The notes under the pieces: generated by a model | Databases searched by the model: none | What the model was told of the DNA's origin: nothing | Seen by the model: the letters and a program-made list of their open reading frames with translations, nothing else | DNA from: Pseudorhodobacter antarcticus | Lineage (GTDB): Bacteria; Pseudomonadota; Alphaproteobacteria; Rhodobacterales; Rhodobacteraceae | Direction: 5' to 3' | Length of the DNA: 64,000 bases | Assembly (NCBI GenBank): GCA_945862435.1 | Contig: CAMAXX010000008.1 | Coordinates: forward strand, 1 to 64,000 | Part shown: piece after piece, positions 1 through 7,543 of the stretch | Layout: every line of letters starts with the position of its first letter | How positions within the stretch are numbered: the first letter of the stretch is position 1 | Translations under genes and position numbers: made by a program

Positions 1-1437
1 GGCGAGGTTCATGCCTTGATGGGTGGCAACGGGGCGGGCAAATCTACACTGATGAAAATCTTGACAGGCGTTTACACCCGCGACGGTGGCACGGTTAAGA
101 TCGAGGGGCAGGCAGTTGACCTTTACGGCGCCAAGGGTGCCGAGCGGGCAGGTGTCGCCATGATATTTCAAGAATTCTCGCTGGTGCCAACGCTGACGGT
201 TGCCCAGAACATTTTTCTAAAACGCGAGCCGCGCTTTGCCGGAACGCCCTTTATCAATGGCGCTGAAATGGTGCGCAGGTCGCGGGCGATTTTGGATGAA
301 TTGGGCGTCGACATTGACCCCGAAGCGTTGGTCAGCAGCCTAAGCGTGGGCTACATGCAGATTGTGGAAATTGCCAAAGCGCTGTCCAAAAAGGCGCGGG
401 TTTTGGTGATGGACGAGCCGACATCTTCGCTGTCTGAAACCGAGACTTCGGCGCTGTTTGAACTGGTGGGCCGGCTGCGCGCGTCGGGCATTTCTATTGT
501 CTATATCTCGCATCGCATGGCCGAAATCCTGTCGCTTTGTGACCGCGTGACCGTCATGCGCGATGGTCAAACCGTGATGACCGAAAACTGCGCCGACCTT
601 TCTGTTGCCCGTATTGTCGAAGCGATGCTTGGGGCAGGAAATGCCGCTTCATTTGCCTGGAAAGACCGCAATGTGCCGCAAACCGCGCGCCCCGTTGTGC
701 AGGTGCGAAACCTGCGCTTGGCCAAGCGGATCGAAGAGGTCAGCTTTGACATCCGCGAGGGTGAAATCGTCGGGCTGGCGGGTTTGATGGGGTCGGGGCG
801 CACAGAAATTGCCGAAACCCTATTTGGCCGCCGCAAGGCCGTATCTGGCGAAGTGATCTTTGATGACGCGCCCGTTACAAGCCAAGCAGATGCCATTGAG
901 CGGGGCATAGCGCTTGTCCCAGAAGACCGCCGCAAATTTGGGCTGGTTTTGGAACATTCGGTTGGCGCAAATATCATCTTGCCGAACCTGCGCCGCTTTA
1001 CCCGCCGCCTGTTTGTGCAAGACGCCGCCGCAACACAAGTTGTGCAAGACACGATCAGCGATCTGTCGATCAAAACCGATGGGCCAGAAAAATTGTCGCG
1101 GCTTTTGTCTGGCGGCAATCAGCAAAAGATTGTCATCGGCAAATGGCTTGTCCGCGCCCCGCGCCTGCTGATCTTGGATGAACCCACAATCGGTGTCGAT
1201 ATCGGTGCGAAATCTGAAATCATCGATACCGTTCGCGCCATGGCTGACAAGGGCACGGCGGTTCTGGTGATTTCATCCGAACTGGAAGAATTGATGGCGA
1301 TCAGCGACCGTATTTTGGTCTTGCACAGCGGACGCATCGCCGAAAGCGTGAATCGTCGCGACATAGCGACAGAGGAGGAACTTCACCATGCAATCCAAGG
1401 ACATAAACATTCCGCGCCCGCGCGCGGCGCGGCCTAA
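1..1437 (+). CDS. Sugar ABC transporter ATP-binding protein (RbsA/MglA type), 5' partial
   Basis: Cytoplasmic ATPase of a ribose/galactose-type (CUT2) importer. The reading frame is open from base 1, so the N-terminus lies outside the window. Two fused ATPase halves are visible. The first has Walker A GGNGAGKST at fragment residues 8-16, the signature LSVGYMQ and Walker B LVMDEPTSS. The second has the degenerate Walker A GLMGSGRTE, the signature LSGGNQQK and LLILDEPT. A relaxed second Walker A is normal for this family. The gene overlaps the permease start by 50 bp, so the two are probably translationally coupled. The substrate-binding protein is presumably upstream, outside the window. Substrate unknown. 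Confidence 0.93.
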   Translation, partial: GEVHALMGGNGAGKSTLMKILTGVYTRDGGTVKIEGQAVDLYGAKGAERAGVAMIFQEFSLVPTLTVAQNIFLKREPRFAGTPFINGAEMVRRSRAILDELGVDIDPEALVSSLSVGYMQIVEIAKALSKKARVLVMDEPTSSLSETETSALFELVGRLRASGISIVYISHRMAEILSLCDRVTVMRDGQTVMTENCADLSVARIVEAMLGAGNAASFAWKDRNVPQTARPVVQVRNLRLAKRIEEVSFDIREGEIVGLAGLMGSGRTEIAETLFGRRKAVSGEVIFDDAPVTSQADAIERGIALVPEDRRKFGLVLEHSVGANIILPNLRRFTRRLFVQDAAATQVVQDTISDLSIKTDGPEKLSRLLSGGNQQKIVIGKWLVRAPRLLILDEPTIGVDIGAKSEIIDTVRAMADKGTAVLVISSELEELMAISDRILVLHSGRIAESVNRRDIATEEELHHAIQGHKHSAPARGAA

Positions 1438-2362
1438 GGTTCAATTGCAAAACTACGTCGTCTACATCTTCTTCGCTGTGGTTCTTGCGTTCTTTGCGAT
1501 TACAATCGGCGATAAGGGGTTCTTATCGGTGACGAACCTATTCAACATCGCGCGCACGACGGCGATGATCACGGTGATTGCCGTTGCCATGACCTTTGTG
1601 ATTTCGGCAGGCGAATTAGACCTTTCGGTGGGCTCGATTGCGGCCCTATCTGCGCTGACCTGCGGATTGGTGATGCAGGCGGGCTTTGCTTGGCCCTTTG
1701 CTGTGATGGCGGGTCTGACCGCTGGTTTGATTGTGGGCAGCATGAACGGATTTTTTGTGACCGTGATCGGCATCCCATCCTTTCTTGTCACGCTTGGCAT
1801 GATGCAATTCGTGCGCGGATTGGATATGCGCATTACCTATACCAACCCGATTGCCATCTCAAACCCAACGTATAATTCGATCTTTGGGTCGGGCAGTTTG
1901 TTTGGTGTTCCGTCCCTATTGATTTGGTCAGTTGCCGTCGCGTTGCTGGGTTTTGTGGTACTGAAATACACAGGGTTCGGGCGTCAAATTCTTGCTACAG
2001 GCGGCAATCGCATGGCTGCTGAATATTCGGGCGTCAATACGCGCCGCATCAAATTCGCGGCCTTCCTATTGTCAGGCGCTGCGGCCGCCCTTGCGGGATT
2101 GCTCTACACGGGCATGATGCAAACTGCGCGGTTCAACTTTGGCGAGGGTGCCGAGTTGATGGCCATCGCTGCAGTAATTCTGGGCGGCACAAGCCTTTTT
2201 GGCGGCAAGGGTACCATCCTAGGCACCTTTGCAGGATCGCTGCTGATTGGCACAATCAACAATGGGCTGATCATCATGGGGCTAGATGTGTCAGAGCAAA
2301 TGATGGTCGCAGGTGGGATTATTATTCTGGCCGTAGCCTTCGGTAAAAAGCCCGCGAACTAA
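1388..2362 (+). CDS. Sugar ABC transporter permease (RbsC type)
   Basis: Inner-membrane permease of 324 aa, the usual RbsC length, partner of the ATPase it overlaps. It is strongly hydrophobic with roughly 8-10 membrane segments from residue 15 onwards. It carries the family features SAGELDLSVG near residue 70 and TGGNRMAAEYSGV near residue 200. The start at 1388 follows a GAGGA-like ribosome site (gaggaggaacttcacc) inside the ATPase gene. It ends 49 bp before the terminal repeat of an IS3 element, so any further genes of this operon were probably displaced or deleted by the IS island. Confidence 0.92.
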   Translation: MQSKDINIPRPRAARPKVQLQNYVVYIFFAVVLAFFAITIGDKGFLSVTNLFNIARTTAMITVIAVAMTFVISAGELDLSVGSIAALSALTCGLVMQAGFAWPFAVMAGLTAGLIVGSMNGFFVTVIGIPSFLVTLGMMQFVRGLDMRITYTNPIAISNPTYNSIFGSGSLFGVPSLLIWSVAVALLGFVVLKYTGFGRQILATGGNRMAAEYSGVNTRRIKFAAFLLSGAAAALAGLLYTGMMQTARFNFGEGAELMAIAAVILGGTSLFGGKGTILGTFAGSLLIGTINNGLIIMGLDVSEQMMVAGGIIILAVAFGKKPAN

Positions 2363-2411
2363 GACCCGGCGCTGCCAAAGCGGGCATTGGGAAATGGCTG
2401 GCATCCTACAA

Positions 2412-2435
2412 TGAATCGCCCCGGGTTTACTGGAG
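2412..2435. repeat. Left terminal inverted repeat of the IS3 element
   Basis: This 24-bp sequence beginning tgaatcgccccgggtttact is the exact reverse complement of 5031-5054. It sets the outer edge of the element 49 bp after the upstream permease gene. Confidence 0.92.
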
Positions 2436-2452
2436 GTGTTTGTGTTCAAATG

Positions 2453-3448
2453 TTACGCAGCTTTTTGATCTTCGTTCAAGCTTGCATAGATTGCCTCCTC
2501 TGCTTCTTGGGGCGCGACATAGCCGATGGCACTGTGCAGCCGTTCTGAGTTGTACCAGCTGACCCAAGCCATGGTTTCCCATTCGATTTGGCCCACAGAT
2601 TTCCAAGGAACCATGAAGTTGATGACCTCGGTTTTGAACAAACCAATAATTGTTTCGGCCATGGCGTTATCATAGCTGTCGCCGACACTTCCCACCGATG
2701 GATCGATGCCAGCTTCGGCCAATCGCTCGGCGTATTTTATTGACAAATATTGCGATCCGCGATCCGAGTGGTGAACCAATCCACTGCCATTTTCTGGACA
2801 TCTTTGGCAAATAGCCTGATTGAGAGCATCAAGAACAAATCCTGTTGTCATCGATGTTGATACACGCCAGCCCACGATTTTGCGGGCAAACACATCAATT
2901 ACAAAAGCCACATAAACCATACCGACCCAGCTGGAGACGTAGGTGAAGTCAGATATCCAAAGCTGATTTGGCACCGTCGCCGAGAACTCGCGGTTAACTT
3001 TATCGTCAGGACAGAGCTGTGCAGGATCAGGGATGGTCGTCCGCTTCTTTCCTCGCCTAACGCCTTGCAAACCAAGCATCTGCATAAGCCTTTCGACGGT
3101 ACATCGCGCGATATCATGCCTATCGCGGCGCAGCTGATGCCAGACCTTACGGGCCCCATAGCGCCCTCTACTCGCCTTAAATACTCGGCCTGTTTCTTTA
3201 GCGTCAATCAAATCACGCTTGGTGCGATCGGAGGCGAGATCAGGGTTTCCGGCAATGGCGGCACGCGCATAATAGGTTGCTGGGGCGATCGGCAAAACAC
3301 GGCAGATCGGCTCGACCCCAAAAGCATCACGGTGTTTTTCAATGAAAGCGGTCATCTGCGGAATGGGCGGTCGAGCCGCTACAGGCAGCGCTGAAGCGGT
3401 GCCGCTCTGCCTTTCGCACCTGGGCAAAATATGCCGAGGTCGGTTCAA
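2453..3448 (-). CDS. IS3-family transposase OrfB (DDE integrase domain), separated from orfA
   Basis: Catalytic subunit of an IS3 transposase. It has the HTH_21-like N-terminal region (FIEKHRDAFGVEPICRVL) and an rve domain with the DDE triad: D in WISDFTYV, D in HHSDRGSQY and E in NAMAETIIGLFKTE. The catalytic part is intact and about 290 aa long. The reading frame extends upstream only to the IS30 end, so the first residues derive from the IS30 terminus. OrfB normally works as an OrfAB fusion made by programmed frameshifting. With about 1.28 kb of IS30 between orfA and orfB that fusion cannot form, so this copy is probably inactive despite its intact triad. Confidence 0.88.
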   Translation of the reverse strand: MNRPRHILPRCERQSGTASALPVAARPPIPQMTAFIEKHRDAFGVEPICRVLPIAPATYYARAAIAGNPDLASDRTKRDLIDAKETGRVFKASRGRYGARKVWHQLRRDRHDIARCTVERLMQMLGLQGVRRGKKRTTIPDPAQLCPDDKVNREFSATVPNQLWISDFTYVSSWVGMVYVAFVIDVFARKIVGWRVSTSMTTGFVLDALNQAICQRCPENGSGLVHHSDRGSQYLSIKYAERLAEAGIDPSVGSVGDSYDNAMAETIIGLFKTEVINFMVPWKSVGQIEWETMAWVSWYNSERLHSAIGYVAPQEAEEAIYASLNEDQKAA

Positions 3449-3496
3449 CCGGTCAGCGCAACATCTTTGATTTGAGATGTTCTGAAAGGACCCACA

Positions 3497-4711
3497 ATGT
3501 CACGAACTGGTCGCCCTGGATTGTCGCATGCACAAAAGGCTGAACTCTGGCAGCGTTGGAAGGCTGGGTGATCGCTGAGTGATATTGGTCGTGCTTTGGG
3601 AAAACATGCGGCTTCAGTGTTTGGCGTTATCGCGGGAAAGGGTGGTTTTGCGCCAATGCCACGGTTGCGCAAGTCTATTTCTCTTAGCTTGATGGAGCGC
3701 GAAGAAATATCTCGCGGTCTTCTCTCTGGGCGATCGTTTGGGCAGCTTGGTCGCGATTTGGGCCGCGCCGTCTCGACAATAAGCCGCGAAGTTGCGCGCA
3801 ACGGTGGACGCAGGGCATATCGAGGCACCCGCGCAGATGAACATGCGTTTGATCGTACTAGACGCCCCAAACCTTGCCAACTGGCATTCAATCCTGTCTT
3901 GTGCAAACCGGTCGCAGGAAAGCTATCGGAGCAATGGTCACCGCAGCAGGTCGCAGGCTGGCTGAAGGCCCAGTATCCTGGAGACCCCTCAATGAACGTA
4001 TCACACGAGACGATCTACAAAAGCCTGTCTATTCAATCGCCCCAATGAACAGAATGGGCGTGCTCAAGAAGGAGCTTTTGGCCCATCTACGCAGCCGCAG
4101 GATCATGCGGCGGGGCCGAACTGCAACGACCGCAGGGCAAACGCGGGGGCAGATTATCGGTGCGATTTCGATTAGGGACAGACCAGCGGAAATTGAAGAT
4201 CGCGCGGTCCCTGGACACTGGGAGGGCGATTTGCTCAGCGGTTCCAAGAACAGCCACATCGCCACTTTGGTTGAACGCAGATCGCGTTTTGTCATGCTGG
4301 TCAAAGTAAAAGGCAAGGACAGCGACAGCGTTGTGGGCGCTCTCATCCACCAAGTCCAAAACCTGCCCAACGGGTTGATGACCTCGCTTACGTGGCATCG
4401 GGGCATAGAACTCGCCTACCATCACAAGTTCACTGTAGCCACTGATGTCAGCGTCTACTTTTGTGACCCCCAAAGCCCCCTCTCGGCGTTTGCTTCGCAA
4501 AAGCCTGCTGGGTAACACTTTGCAAAGGGGCAGCAACGAAAACACAAATGGCCTGCTGCGCCAGTACTTTCCCAAAGGAACCGACTTGTCCGTATACACC
4601 CAGAACGATCTTGATCAGGTCGCACTAAGCCTTAATGCAAGGCCAAGAAAAGCACTGGGCTTTCAAACTCTAGCTGATAGGTTCGAAACAGCCGTTGCAC
4701 TGACCGATTGA
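3497..4711 (+). pseudogene. IS30-family transposase, inactivated by at least four lesions
   Basis: A full-length IS30 transposase can be pieced together from three reading-frame segments: MSRTGRPGLSHAQKAELW at 3497, ETIYKSL near 4015, and [17 protein letters not shown] near 4529. The lesions are (1) an in-frame TGA at 3569-3571; (2) a frame change near 4040-4055 with extra bases before MGVLKKELL; (3) a catalytic Asp replaced by His in the normally conserved LTWDRG motif (LTWHRG, near 4390); and (4) a 40-bp hairpin element at 4480-4519 that shifts the frame after CDPQSP. The other acidic residues (HWEGDL and SNENT) remain. Clearly a relic. Confidence 0.85.
4480..4519 (+). repeat. Hairpin mini-element, copy B (inside IS30 transposase)
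   Basis: Forty bases separate the codons for CDPQSP from those for QRGSNENT, which are adjacent in IS30 transposases. The insert begins ctctc. It then holds a near-perfect 9-3-9 inverted repeat (GGCGTTTGC, ttc, GCAAAAGCC; one mismatch) and ends tgctgggtaac plus three bases. It matches the insert at 5281-5319 in order and motif. Its length causes a frameshift. Confidence 0.7.
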
Positions 4712-4716
4712 ACCCA

Positions 4717-5004
4717 CCGAGCCTTCTTCAGGATCTCATTGGCGATGCGAAGCTCCTTATTCTCTCGCTCCAGTGCCTTTAGCCGATTCTTGTCCGCGCT
4801 GCTCGGCCCAGATCGCGCACCAGCATCGCGCTCAGATTGTTGGCACCAGATCCGCAGGCTATCAGGCGAGCATCCCAACTTGGGTGCGATCGCCTTAAAC
4901 GCTGCGTTGTCGCTGCTATAGTTGCTACGATTTTCCTGAAAAAGCCGAACACCGCGTTCGCGAAATTCAGCCGTGTACTTCGGGGAAGATTTTTTCTGTT
5001 CCAT
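4717..5004 (-). pseudogene. IS3-family transposase OrfA, 3' end displaced by IS30
   Basis: DNA-binding subunit: a helix-turn-helix (KYTAEFRERGVRLFQE through GCSPDSLRIW) followed by a leucine-zipper-like helix (LKALERENKELRIANEIL). The family's usual continuation ASAYFAQ is not found here but survives on the far side of the IS30, on the minus strand just left of 3440. The start at 5004 (MEQKKSS) is preferred because aaggat lies 9 bases upstream; the ATG at 5013 overlaps that site. The IS30 insertion removed the frameshift region needed to join OrfA to OrfB. Confidence 0.82.
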
Positions 5005-5030
5005 GGGGATCATCCTTTGAGAGTTTTACT

Positions 5031-5054
5031 CTCCAGTAAACCCGGGGCGATTCA
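5031..5054. repeat. Right terminal inverted repeat of the IS3 element
   Basis: Exact reverse complement of 2412-2435, beginning ctccagtaaacccggggcga. It lies just upstream of orfA (minus strand) and directly abuts the decayed second IS3 transposase. Confidence 0.92.
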
Positions 5055-5368
5055 ATGGCCCCGAATACATCAGCGAAACGCTGCGAAAATGGGCTGAGAA
5101 ACATGGGGTTACGGTTCAACACATTTAATCTGGCGAACCGCAGCAAAACGCCTATGTCGAGCGCTACAATCGAACCGTTCGGCACGAATGGCTGGATCAA
5201 TACATCATCGAAAGCATCGAAGAAGCACAGGACCAAGCCACGAAATGGCTCTGGACTTACAACAACGACCTCCCCAACATCCCTCTCACGGTTTGCAGGC
5301 AAACCGTTGCCGGGCAACGGGGCATCGGCGGCATAGCACCCGCAATGAAACTGAAAATGGCCGCGTAA
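5051..5368 (+). pseudogene. C-terminal remnant of a second IS3-family OrfB
   Basis: The frame reads FNGPEYISETLRKWAEKHG, QQNAYVERYNRTVRHEWL and GIGGIAPAMKLKMAA, the C-terminal part of an IS51/IS407-like IS3 OrfB including the catalytic Glu region. An in-frame TAA replaces the expected Gln after TVQHI, and a 39-bp hairpin element is inserted near 5281. The 5' half is missing and the remnant begins at the edge of the other IS3 element. The sequence to about 5407, ending aaaagagggagattaccc, looks like this element's right terminus. It is a different IS3 subgroup from the neighbouring element. Confidence 0.78.
5281..5319 (+). repeat. Hairpin mini-element, copy A (inside IS3 transposase remnant)
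   Basis: Thirty-nine bases interrupt the codons for PNI/M and GIGGIAP of an IS3 OrfB. The insert has ctctc, then a perfect 9-2-9 inverted repeat (ACGGTTTGC, ag, GCAAACCGT), then tgccgggcaac. Order and spacing match copy B at 4480-4519. The two stems differ in their outer bases but each stays largely self-complementary. The insert is in frame. Confidence 0.7.
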
Positions 5369-5517
5369 GCTCTACGGACGCACTCCGTTAAAAAGAGGGA
5401 GATTACCCACGCTCTAGTCTTTTTCTGTCGGTTTTGTGCAGATTTTGCTTTGCCACCAGCCCATCTAGATGATGCCGAACGTTTTCGTGCGCAGCTTCGA
5501 GAGAAATAAACCAGCCT
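5369..5517. other. Short intergenic stretch with possible gene tail
   Basis: After the IS terminus at about 5407 a short plus-strand frame, reading roughly FALPPAHLDDAERFRAQLREK then TAA at about 5507-5509, could be the 3' end of a gene whose front was lost with the IS island. It is too short to identify. Confidence 0.25.
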
Positions 5518-6465
5518 TTAACCCTTCTCACCCGCTAGACGCTCGGCAACGAGTTCATCCACGATCAGCACGCTGGGCTGTAACAGTTTCAGAGCAGCAC
5601 GAATGACGCCAAGTTTGTACCAGCCGCCCGAAGCGAGGATGATATTGCGGGTCCCCCGCAGGTCATTTGGATTTACGGCGAGCACCCGTCTGTTAACCGG
5701 ATGGTCGACGATTCTACCCTCAGCATCGACAAAATGACAGAGCACGTCGCCAATTGCGCCAGCACGCTCAAGTGAGGCTAGCTCTTCACTTGTCAGCAGC
5801 CCGTATTGCCTAAAGACGGAATGTGGCCTTAGATCACCGACAGATACGATGGCCATGTCTAGCGAACGGGCCCGCAAAAAGATATCACTCATTCCGGTGT
5901 GTGCCGCCAAAGCGTCGCGTGTGACCGGATCAGGGGCAAAGACGGGGCAGGCCATCATATAGCATTCTGCCCCTAAACGGGCCGCGACGCGCCAGGCGAA
6001 TTCGGATGGATTCTCGTCGCTGACGCGGGTCAGCCCTCCCAGTAAAGACATCACGCGAATGCCATCCGGATCGCGTTGGACGATGGCGGGAACGGCCGCC
6101 GAAAGCGTTTTTCCCCAGCCAAGACCGATCGTCATATTTGCGCTTAAGGCTTGCGAAATATAGGCGCCGACTTCGGCCCCAATGATCCCGCCTAGTTTGG
6201 TTTCATCCTGTGGGGTGGGCACAACGATGGCTTCGGTCAGACCCCACCGTTTCTCAAGAGCGCGTTCCAGCTCGACACAACGTGCTAGGCGTGTCGTGAC
6301 GCGGATCTGAACTGTTCCGTCTTGCCGAGCTGCCGACAGGATCCTCAGAACGCGCGACCGGTTCATTCCGACCTTGTTGGCAATTTCGTCCTGGGTCAGC
6401 CCCTCGACATAATAAAGCCAAGCGACGCGCGTCGCCATATCTTCGCTGATATCTGGTGTCGTCAC
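5518..6465 (-). CDS. SorC/DeoR-type sugar-binding transcriptional regulator
   Basis: Sugar-responsive DNA-binding regulator of about 315 aa, the usual SorC length. An N-terminal helix-turn-helix (LTQDEIANKVGMNRSRVLRIL, about residues 23-43) is followed by a phospho-sugar-binding domain (GLGWGKTLSAAVPAI and later SLLGGLTRVS). GTG at 6465 is chosen because an aagggtgag site lies 6 bases upstream; the longer frame would need a TTG. It is the last gene of the minus-strand sugar operon and probably controls both arms of the divergon at about 11.1 kb. EryD of erythritol clusters belongs to this family, but the inducer here is unknown. Confidence 0.88.
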   Translation of the reverse strand: MTTPDISEDMATRVAWLYYVEGLTQDEIANKVGMNRSRVLRILSAARQDGTVQIRVTTRLARCVELERALEKRWGLTEAIVVPTPQDETKLGGIIGAEVGAYISQALSANMTIGLGWGKTLSAAVPAIVQRDPDGIRVMSLLGGLTRVSDENPSEFAWRVAARLGAECYMMACPVFAPDPVTRDALAAHTGMSDIFLRARSLDMAIVSVGDLRPHSVFRQYGLLTSEELASLERAGAIGDVLCHFVDAEGRIVDHPVNRRVLAVNPNDLRGTRNIILASGGWYKLGVIRAALKLLQPSVLIVDELVAERLAGEKG

Positions 6466-6531
6466 TATGATCTCACCCTTTCTCAAGGTTTTTGATCAAA
6501 GTACGGTCATTCTTTTCAAATGTCCAGATTT

Positions 6532-7506
6532 CTAGTTCGCTCGGCGACGCAGCAAATCGACCAATACCGCGAGCAGCACGACAGCGCCCACGATCACCCT
6601 TTGCCAGAAGCCGGATACGTTCATCAAAACCGTTCCATTGGCAAGCACCGTCAGAAGGAGTGCCCCAAGCACCGTGCCCACGATAGATCCCTGACCACCG
6701 CGCAATGACGTGCCGCCCAATATCGCCGCGGTGATCGCCCCCATGAGCCAGCCTTCACCGACCGAAGGCTGTGCGCCGTCCATTCGGCTAGCAAACAGGA
6801 TACCTGCCATGGATGCCAACATACCCGAAAGGCCGTAGGCGATGAATTCCACTCGCCATGCTGGAATACCAGCTAAAACCGCCGCGTCGCGGTTACCGCC
6901 CACAGCAAAGATGTTTCTGCCGAAGCGGGTCTGAGTCAGCATCCAGATAAGAACAAGTGCTGCGGCAACAAAGATCAACACCGGCACGGGAATGCCAAGG
7001 ACCTCGCCTTTGCCAAAAACCGTGAAGCTTTCGCCAAGCGGCCGGATTGGATAACCCTCGGTAATAACGAGCGTTAGGCCGGCAAAGATTTCCCAAGTGG
7101 CGAGTGTCACAATAAAAGGGTTGAGCCTTAACACAGACACGAAAGTGCCGTTGATCGCCCCAAGGAAGAAACCGAAAGCCATGGTGAACGGGATCACCAG
7201 CCAGGGGTGTAACCCCCATTGGGTAAGGGCGATTGCCCCAACGATAGCAGAAAGTCCGGCACCTGCGCCGACGGAAAGGTCGATCCCGCCGACCATCAGT
7301 ACCAAGGTCTGACCCAAGGCTACAAGCCCGACAAAAGCAGCCGTCCGGATTACAAGCGACACATTAAAAGATGAAAGGAAATTGTCTGTCGCAAGGCTCA
7401 GGGCAAACACTAGAATCGTGAGCGCCACCATAACACCGCTCGCTTCCCAACCCCAGAACCGGACCATCAGTGATGCCTGTCGGCGTTCATTCTTTTGTGC
7501 GATCAT
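6532..7506 (-). CDS. Sugar ABC transporter permease (RbsC type)
   Basis: Inner-membrane permease, 324 aa from the ATG at 7506, which follows gggggcag. Longer starts would run into the ATPase gene. It is hydrophobic throughout, with the CUT2 family features GGIDLSVGAGAGLSA (about residue 65) and AVGGNRDAAVLAGI (about residue 205). It lies 37 bp downstream of the ATPase gene and 66 bp upstream of the SorC regulator, in one minus-strand transcription unit. It pairs with the ATPase and binding protein of this cluster rather than with the truncated importer at the window start. Confidence 0.92.
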   Translation of the reverse strand: MIAQKNERRQASLMVRFWGWEASGVMVALTILVFALSLATDNFLSSFNVSLVIRTAAFVGLVALGQTLVLMVGGIDLSVGAGAGLSAIVGAIALTQWGLHPWLVIPFTMAFGFFLGAINGTFVSVLRLNPFIVTLATWEIFAGLTLVITEGYPIRPLGESFTVFGKGEVLGIPVPVLIFVAAALVLIWMLTQTRFGRNIFAVGGNRDAAVLAGIPAWRVEFIAYGLSGMLASMAGILFASRMDGAQPSVGEGWLMGAITAAILGGTSLRGGQGSIVGTVLGALLLTVLANGTVLMNVSGFWQRVIVGAVVLLAVLVDLLRRRAN

Positions 7507-7543
7507 CTCTGCCCCCAAAAATTCATTGTGCTGTTCCACTCCC

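Larger units (their letters stand above)
3440..4716 (+). mobile_element. IS30-family insertion sequence, degenerate
   Basis: Bounded by imperfect inverted repeats: ggttcaaccggtcagcgcaa starting at 3442 and its complement ending at 4714, 21 bp with 2 mismatches. ccgag occurs on both sides (3434-3438 and 4717-4721) and may be the target duplication, although one extra base on the left leaves the exact edge uncertain by 1-2 bp. It sits inside an IS3 element at the orfA/orfB junction and is oriented opposite to it. Its transposase gene is multiply broken, so it looks immobile unless supplied in trans. Confidence 0.85.
2412..5054 (-). mobile_element. IS3-family insertion sequence, interrupted by an IS30 element
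   Basis: Delimited by perfect 24-bp terminal inverted repeats at 2412-2435 and 5031-5054. Minus-strand orfA (about 4717-5004) and orfB (2453-3448) are separated by an IS30 insertion at about 3440-4716. Without the IS30 the element would be close to 1.37 kb, normal for the family. No convincing target duplication is seen: the left flank ends ctacaa and the right flank begins atggcc. The right flank is the middle of another IS3 transposase gene, but the matching 5' half is absent on the left. This implies a deletion or rearrangement after insertion. Confidence 0.9.

Noticed and set aside
566..1118. A minus-strand frame opposite the first ABC ATPase
   Set aside because: Antisense shadow of a clear CUT2 ATPase; Ser/Arg-rich and motif-free.
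2363..2411. Left half of the second IS3 transposase on the left side of the island
   Set aside because: The 49 bases between the permease stop and the IS end show no transposase-like frame on either strand, so the half is absent rather than hidden.
4675..4700. tRNA-like T-loop sequence (ggttcgaaac)
   Set aside because: It lies in the IS30 coding end; no acceptor or anticodon stem can be formed around it.
5281..5319. Hairpin element read as an integron attC site
   Set aside because: It ends in GGGCAAC and lacks the paired GTTRRRY/RYYYAAC core sites; it is also inside a transposase gene with no cassette structure.
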